This document shows, in pieces, positions 14,025 to 18,084 of a stretch of DNA of 18,084 nt. Below the pieces are notes generated by a model. It was not told where the DNA came from, did no database searches, and was given only the letters and a program-made list of their open reading frames with translations. The stretch is from CAZDDI01 sp964504195 (lineage in GTDB: Bacteria > Chloroflexota > Anaerolineae > B4-G1 > SLSP01): the NCBI GenBank assembly GCA_964504195.1, contig CAZDDI010000073.1, positions 1-18,084 of the forward strand, given 5' to 3'. Positions within the stretch are counted from its first letter, which is position 1. Every line of letters begins with the position of its first letter. The position numbers and the translations under genes are program-made.

Positions 14025-14596
14025 GCTGGTATAATGAAGGTATGTCAGAAGTAGAGCCATTAGAGCCTCATATCTATTCGCAAATGCCAGCATTGAACTT
14101 TTGCTCCCGCTGCGGAGCCGCGCTCGAAGATCGGCTGGCCTTTGGGCGTGTGCGCCGAGTATGCCCGACCTGCGGATTAATAGCATTTCGTGATCATAAA
14201 ATCGCTGCCGCACTCCTCATCGAAGATGATACCGGGCGCGTGTTGCTGGTACGCCGCGCCTGGGCCCCCATGCAGGGTTACTGGAGTCTTCCTGCTGGCT
14301 TTGTGGATTATGACGAAGCCCCCGCCGATGCTGCTATCCGCGAGTGCCGCGAGGAGACAGGGCTAGAGGCAACGATTACCGGCTTGCTCGATGTCATCGC
14401 CGGGCGCGAGCATCCACGCGGCGCGGACTTACTTATCCTCTACCGAGGCCATATCAACGGGGGAACACTAGCCCCTCACGATGACGCCGCCGAAGTGGGC
14501 TTTTTTGCCCCTGGTACATTGCCCCCCCTAGCTTTCCGCGCCACGCATCGGGCGTTGGAATACTGGCGTGCCAGCCATACGGAGTCTGCCTTATGA
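14021..14596 (+). CDS. Nudix hydrolase with N-terminal zinc ribbon
   Basis: This 191-residue enzyme should hydrolyse a nucleoside diphosphate linked to another group. The Nudix box is complete: GFVDYDEAPADAAIRECREE followed by TGL (93-115), fitting G-x5-E-x7-RE-x2-EE-x-G. A zinc ribbon precedes it, with C28-x2-C31 and C48-x2-C51, as in NudC-like proteins, but the SQPWPFPxS motif of NADH pyrophosphatases is not present. The exact substrate is open (ADP-ribose, NAD-like or nucleotide sugars). ATG 14021 makes the same ATGA overlap with the anti-sigma stop as its neighbours. ATG 14042 is an alternative start that lies 6 bases after a TATAAT sequence. It is the third gene of the sigma operon and overlaps the deacetylase by 4 bases. 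Confidence 0.92.
   Translation: MSWYNEGMSEVEPLEPHIYSQMPALNFCSRCGAALEDRLAFGRVRRVCPTCGLIAFRDHKIAAALLIEDDTGRVLLVRRAWAPMQGYWSLPAGFVDYDEAPADAAIRECREETGLEATITGLLDVIAGREHPRGADLLILYRGHINGGTLAPHDDAAEVGFFAPGTLPPLAFRATHRALEYWRASHTESAL
14030..14035 (+). promoter_or_regulatory. Possible -10 box for an internal leaderless start
   Basis: TATAAT at 14030-14035 lies 6 bases before ATG 14042, so transcription would begin at or near that ATG. The -35 region is weak (CTTTCA at 14007-14012, 17-base spacer). It is an alternative or additional way to express the Nudix and deacetylase genes without the sigma factor. Confidence 0.35.
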
Positions 14597-15657
14597 AACG
14601 TCGCAATCTCGCTTTACTGTTTCCGTTGATCCTGCTGGCGTTGGCCGTAAGCGCCTTCGCACCGGGCACGATCTGGGAACAAGCGCTTCCCACTACTTCG
14701 ACAGCTACATCTGATGAGCCTGTCACCATCTCCCCGACATTTGCCGCACCAGTCACGGTAATAGCGGATACGCCATCTGCCAAGCCGCTGGCCGCATCCA
14801 CGGATGAGCCACTCACAGAACCACAAGCCGACCCAACCGTGGATTTGGTCACAACCGTGGAGACCGAACCCCACGTGGACGAGACGGCTATAGCGATTGA
14901 CATCATCACCGAACCGATCGCAAAGCCTGTTGAAGCGCCAGTTACTGAACCTGTCGAAACGCCCACCGAAGTGCATGTCCCCATTCTCATGTACCACTAC
15001 ATTTCTCCACTGCCACTTGATGCCGATAGCATCCGGCGCGGGCTTACCGTCGAGCCGCACATCTTTGAGGCGCAGCTACAATACCTGCGTGATAATGGCT
15101 ATACGACCATCATGCTGGCCGATATTTATCACGCACTGACTGTCGGACAGCCTTTACCAGAAAAACCCATCGTATTGACCTTCGACGATGGTTATGTGGA
15201 TGCGTACACAGACGCCCTGCCACTGCTGCAACAATACGGGTTCGTAGGTGAATTTTTCGTGTTAGCAACCCCCGCCCATTACGAAGCGCCGGCCTATATG
15301 AGCTGGGCGCAAGTACAGCTGCTATCCGATGCAGGGATGTCGCTGCAAGGCCACGGGCGCGACCATTACGATTTACGCAATCGCTCCTATGAATTTCTCG
15401 TGTACCAAATTTTGGGCATCAAAGAAGCCGTAGAAGCACATACAGAGCGCCCGGTGACATTCTTCTGCTATCCAGCGGGCAGATACGATACGGACACACT
15501 CGCCGTGGTAGAATCCGCCGGGTACTGGGGCGCTGTCACCACTGAGTGGGGCGCGACCCAACGGCTCGACAATCGCTATACCTGGCCGCGCATCCGGGTA
15601 CAAGGAACCTGGACACCGGAACACTTCGCAACCGTCCTGTATGGCCTTGTACCGTGA
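14593..15657 (+). CDS. Secreted polysaccharide deacetylase (NodB domain)
   Basis: This 354-residue protein should remove acetyl groups from a cell-surface polysaccharide or peptidoglycan sugar. An N-terminal signal/anchor (MKRRN then a hydrophobic run, 6-23) is followed by a Thr/Pro/Glu-rich linker to about 127. The NodB domain (about 128-350) begins VPILMYHYIS. It shows motif 1 LTFDDGY (195-201, with catalytic and metal Asp D198/D199), motif 2 HGRDH (254-258, metal ligands H254 and H258) and motif 3 CYPAGRYD (292-299). No helix follows the domain, so attachment would be through the uncleaved N-terminus or none. It is the last gene of the sigma operon, coupled by ATGA, which suggests wall remodelling as the operon's output. 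No terminator is seen after it. Confidence 0.94.
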   Translation: MKRRNLALLFPLILLALAVSAFAPGTIWEQALPTTSTATSDEPVTISPTFAAPVTVIADTPSAKPLAASTDEPLTEPQADPTVDLVTTVETEPHVDETAIAIDIITEPIAKPVEAPVTEPVETPTEVHVPILMYHYISPLPLDADSIRRGLTVEPHIFEAQLQYLRDNGYTTIMLADIYHALTVGQPLPEKPIVLTFDDGYVDAYTDALPLLQQYGFVGEFFVLATPAHYEAPAYMSWAQVQLLSDAGMSLQGHGRDHYDLRNRSYEFLVYQILGIKEAVEAHTERPVTFFCYPAGRYDTDTLAVVESAGYWGAVTTEWGATQRLDNRYTWPRIRVQGTWTPEHFATVLYGLVP

Positions 15658-15684
15658 ACAACACAACGATAAGGCGGCTTGCGG

Positions 15685-15712
15685 TTGACAAGCACCTTCA
15701 CTATGCTATAAT
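15685..15712 (+). promoter_or_regulatory. Consensus extended -10 promoter
   Basis: TTGACA (15685-15690) and TATAAT (15707-15712) match the housekeeping consensus exactly with a 16-base spacer. A TGC just before the -10 adds an extended element. Transcription should start near 15719, giving a leader of about 115 bases with a CGCCG / CGGCG hairpin (15761-15774) and an AGGAGG ribosome site before ATG 15835. Confidence 0.85.
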
Positions 15713-15834
15713 TTTGTCGTCAGACTACGTTCCAGAGCGCCGCCTGCCCGGAAACATACCCGCCGCTGGCGGCGTTGCTTTGTATCAATAACTTTGTAAT
15801 AGCTTGCACCTGAGTTTGAGGAGGCAAATAGACC

Positions 15835-17439
15835 ATGAAACACAGAAGATTGGCGATGGCAGGAGCCTTGTTGTTATTGGCCCTGACCGTCATCCCTATT
15901 CCGTTCGCGCGGGCGTTGAATCAAGCAGCCCCCCTATCACAAACCGGACAAAACCTACTCGTCAACCCCGGCTTCGAGGGTTTGGATAGGCCGGAGAATA
16001 ACTCCACCCCTAACTGGGGCAACCATACACGCGACACCTTCACGGGCGCACAGTACGCTGAAATCTTCACGCCGCAAGGGTGGGTCACCTGGTGGCAAGA
16101 AGGGGATTTCAAACGCCCGGAATGCCATGTGATTCCCAAAGAATATCCCTTCTTATCTCCCATGCGCATCCGCGAGGGCTACTACAGCGTCAAGTGCTTC
16201 TCCTTTTACGGGAAGATGAATGCTGGTGTGTTTCAGGTAGTGCGCAACCTCGCACCTGGTGCCGTGGTTGAAGGTTCGTTCAATGCGCATGCCTGGGCCT
16301 GCAACGAGAGCAGCGAAGCGGCACTTTCCTGCGGTGATGCCCATGCCTTCTACTTTCGAGTAGGTATTGACCCTACCGGCGGCACCGATCCCTTCTCCGG
16401 CAACATCGTGTGGAGTGCGCCCTACTATCACTACGATCAATTCGGCAAAGTAGGGCCGGTACAGGCAACCGTAGGCGCAAACGGCGCTGCGACGCTCTTC
16501 TTACAGGGGTATGCCAAGTGGCCGTATCAGCACAATGATGCCTACTTCGACAGCGCCAGTCTGGTACAAGTAACGCAGGGCGAGCCGCCAGCCCCCACCG
16601 CTGCCCCGCCGCCGCCAACGTCCAGTGCGCCGCAACCCACAAGTGCGCCAGCCCCCACCGCCCTGCCGCGCCCCGATGGAGCGACTGTGCATATCGTACA
16701 GGAGGGAGATTCGCTTTTCGGGATTGCCTGTCAATACATGAGCTGCGATCTTGAACGCCTGCGCGCACTCAACGGACTTGGGCCTAACGACAATATGCTC
16801 AGCATCGGGCAAGAAATCGTCATTAGCGGAGCAACGGTTGTGATTCCTACAGCTACGCCATCTCCCGAACCCACACAAGACATATCCCCTGAACAACCTA
16901 CGGAGCAACCTACGGAAATACCTACGGTAATTATTCCAGTTACCACTGGTGATACCGGCTCCTTATGCGTGCTTGCCTTCAATGATCAAAACAACGACAT
17001 GATCCGGCAGGAAGGGGAATCACTATTGCCCAGCAGCAGCTTGTCACTCATCGGTGTAGATGGCGTAGTGGGCACGCCCTACACGACAGATGGGCTGAAC
17101 GAGCCGTACTGCTTTGAGAACTTGCCCCCCGGAAATTATGTACTGCGCCAGACACCGCCGCCTGGTTACGCGCCATCCGGCCCGAATGAATGGGGCGTGA
17201 TGGTTGCCGCAGGCTCAGTTTCGTCATTGCAGCTGGGTTACACACGCGAAGATGGCAGCACAACACCGGTCGCCACACCTGAAGGGGAACCTGAAACGCA
17301 AAACCCGGATGGAAATGACACACCGAGCGGTGGGGCTAACAAAATCCTTACTACGATTATCAGAATCACTGGCGGCATCGTACTATTGTTGGCGCTAGCA
17401 GTTGTGGGGTTGATTATCGTTTCCCGACGCCGGGTGTAA
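15835..17439 (+). CDS. Secreted, membrane-anchored LysM surface protein
   Basis: This 534-residue envelope protein has a signal peptide (hydrophobic 8-24, probable cleavage after ARA). It is followed by a beta-rich N-terminal domain (about 38-248) beginning NLLVNPGFEG, typical of carbohydrate-binding or jelly-roll folds, with several Cys (C97, C121, C156, C166). After a Pro/Ala/Thr linker (250-281) comes a LysM domain (about 284-332: VHIVQEGDSLFGIACQY ... LSIGQEIVI), which binds peptidoglycan or chitin-like sugars. A second linker has EQPT repeats (353-360). Then comes an SdrD/Cna-B-like domain (about 376-470: AFNDQNNDM, FENLPPGNYVLRQTPPPGY). The C-terminus is a membrane helix (512-529) ending RRRV, so it is anchored with the domains outside. 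It has its own strong promoter but follows the deacetylase, supporting a shared wall role. Confidence 0.9.
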   Translation: MKHRRLAMAGALLLLALTVIPIPFARALNQAAPLSQTGQNLLVNPGFEGLDRPENNSTPNWGNHTRDTFTGAQYAEIFTPQGWVTWWQEGDFKRPECHVIPKEYPFLSPMRIREGYYSVKCFSFYGKMNAGVFQVVRNLAPGAVVEGSFNAHAWACNESSEAALSCGDAHAFYFRVGIDPTGGTDPFSGNIVWSAPYYHYDQFGKVGPVQATVGANGAATLFLQGYAKWPYQHNDAYFDSASLVQVTQGEPPAPTAAPPPPTSSAPQPTSAPAPTALPRPDGATVHIVQEGDSLFGIACQYMSCDLERLRALNGLGPNDNMLSIGQEIVISGATVVIPTATPSPEPTQDISPEQPTEQPTEIPTVIIPVTTGDTGSLCVLAFNDQNNDMIRQEGESLLPSSSLSLIGVDGVVGTPYTTDGLNEPYCFENLPPGNYVLRQTPPPGYAPSGPNEWGVMVAAGSVSSLQLGYTREDGSTTPVATPEGEPETQNPDGNDTPSGGANKILTTIIRITGGIVLLLALAVVGLIIVSRRRV

Positions 17440-17496
17440 CTAAAAATCTTCATACAGTTTACATCAACTGTGTACCTCACAGCACACCATTACCAA

Positions 17497-17532
17497 CGAA
17501 CAAGGCCAGGGGATAACCCCTGGCCTTGTTCG
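17497..17532. terminator. Bidirectional 16-bp hairpin between convergent genes
   Basis: Arms 17497-17512 and 17517-17532 pair perfectly over 16 bases around an ATAA loop. It lies between the end of the LysM gene (17439) and the end of the opposing small zinc-ribbon gene (17566). It lacks a clear U-run on either strand. Confidence 0.75.
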
Positions 17533-17565
17533 TATCTCAAAATACACCTAGAAGCGAACTAACAA

Positions 17566-17802
17566 TTACCACTCATCGTCATCATCGTCGTCATCGTCTT
17601 CCCAATCCAGATCATCCTCTTCTTCCAACTCATCAAGGTCGTCCGCTTCGTCTTCATCAAAATCATAAACGACCTCAAGCTCGAGGGGGTTCAATCCCAC
17701 AGCCTCAAGCTCCATACCGCAGGATTCACAGAACAAATGATCCCACAGTTCCAGATCCGGGGGGCGCTCCAGCTTGGTGTTACATTCGGGACACCGTGCC
17801 AT
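17566..17802 (-). CDS. LysW-like zinc-ribbon protein with acidic tail
   Basis: This 78-residue protein has a four-Cys zinc ribbon, CPEC (4-7) and CESC (25-28), then LEAVGLNPLELEVVYD (32-47), which resembles the core of LysW amino-group carrier proteins. The tail (49-78) is almost all Asp/Glu and ends DDEW, where LysW ends with a Trp-containing EDWG-type tip. LysW carries amino-acid intermediates on its C-terminal Glu during lysine or arginine synthesis. Here the final residue is Trp and no LysX/LysZ partner is nearby, so it may be a zinc-ribbon relative with another job. ATG 17802 is chosen because GGAGG and AGGAGA lie just upstream; an in-frame TTG at 17817 overlaps that site. It is convergent with the LysM gene. 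Confidence 0.75.
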   Translation of the reverse strand: MARCPECNTKLERPPDLELWDHLFCESCGMELEAVGLNPLELEVVYDFDEDEADDLDELEEEDDLDWEDDDDDDDDEW

Positions 17803-17837
17803 TTCTCCTACCTCCAAGTATATCGTCCCTCACCCCA

Positions 17838-17865
17838 AATATAACCACAATTCACAGAAAGTCAA
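17838..17865 (-). promoter_or_regulatory. Promoter of the LysW-like gene
   Basis: On the minus strand TTGACT (17860-17865) and TATATT (17838-17843) are separated by 16 bases. Transcription would start near 17830, about 28 bases before ATG 17802, with the ribosome site between. Confidence 0.7.
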
Positions 17866-17937
17866 TCCCCGCCAGGCTTAGAGCTATTGCATTTGACTAC
17901 TTGTTACAAAAATGCGGCCTAAAGGCCAGGAATAAAG

Positions 17938-18003
17938 GGGTATTTTTAGGGCGAGGTGTCACCCTGCCCAAAAAATACCCTCCAAAAACGCCGCTTTAGC
18001 GGC
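17938..18003. repeat. Two adjacent hairpins, terminator-like
   Basis: GGGTATTTTT (17938-17947) pairs with AAAAATACCC (17971-17980), and the stem continues inward imperfectly through GGGC and GGT segments. A second small hairpin, GCCGC-TTTA-GCGGC, follows at 17990-18003. The A/T arms around a GC core mirror the style of the hairpin at 1-39. No gene reads into it from the left on the + strand, so it may serve a gene to the right on the minus strand or be a repeat. Nothing coding is seen in 17866-18084. Confidence 0.55.
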
Positions 18004-18029
18004 ACAACAGAGATAGTTTGCAGTGGCGA

Positions 18030-18068
18030 CTTATGAATTTTAAGAAATTAATCCGTAAATAAGGTTTT
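18030..18068 (-). repeat. 39-bp inverted repeat, right copy
   Basis: This is the exact reverse complement of 132-170 over 39 bases, starting CTTATGAATTTTAAG on the + strand and ending in AAGGTTTT. Partial similarity continues to the window edge (18069-18084 against 116-131). Confidence 0.8.
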
Positions 18069-18084
18069 GTGTCAAGTTGGTCGT

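Noticed and set aside
17526..17999. 157-codon + strand frame at the right end
   Set aside because: It starts in a terminator stem, runs antisense to the zinc-ribbon gene and through hairpins. The His/Arg/Pro-rich product reflects the acidic repeat on the other strand.
132..18068. Composite transposon spanning the window
   Set aside because: No transposase or integrase is present, and the interval contains housekeeping genes such as alaS and a tRNA, so a dispersed repeat is the simpler reading.

Overview
The window is a piece of bacterial chromosome with no phage or plasmid backbone. The style points to Chloroflexota, probably an Anaerolineae-like organism: a surface protein with a LysM domain and Thr/Pro-rich linkers, moderately high GC, frequent 4-base ATGA overlaps, and intergenic spaces rich in short palindromic repeats. 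This is an inference from style, because no marker gene was compared.

Layout. 1-470 is a repeat-rich leader followed by alaS (alanyl-tRNA synthetase, +), which ends in a strong terminator. 3435-6853 is a visibly AT-richer minus-strand cassette holding a type II restriction-modification operon, in transcription order: a PD-(D/E)XK-like nuclease, a large beta-class DNA methyltransferase, and a BstYI/BglII-type restriction endonuclease. 6980-10152 is a minus-strand run of an EamA-type transporter, a DEAD-box RNA helicase and an MBL-fold hydrolase. 10153-10616 is a second repeat-rich spacer with a candidate small mobile element. It leads into a + strand pair: a membrane M50-like metalloprotease overlapping an RpiB-like isomerase. 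A broken HepT-like toxin gene (internal stop, no antitoxin partner) and tRNA-Leu(CAA) follow on the minus strand.

From 12637 a compact + strand operon encodes an ECF sigma factor, a membrane anti-sigma factor, a Nudix hydrolase and a secreted polysaccharide deacetylase. Each gene overlaps the next by ATGA. A consensus promoter then drives a separate gene for a secreted, membrane-anchored LysM protein. Together these look like an envelope-stress or cell-wall module. The window ends with a convergent LysW-like acidic zinc-ribbon protein and more palindromic repeats.

The most interesting points are: (1) the restriction-modification cassette, which pairs two different nucleases with one methyltransferase whose N-terminal half looks like a decayed second methyltransferase domain; (2) a perfect 39-bp inverted repeat bracketing the window at 132-170 and 18030-18068; (3) a candidate 120-bp miniature element with possible target duplication; (4) short tandem repeats just upstream of the ribosome binding sites of three unrelated genes; (5) the HepT pseudogene; (6) a zinc-motif-less anti-sigma factor near an intramembrane-type protease.
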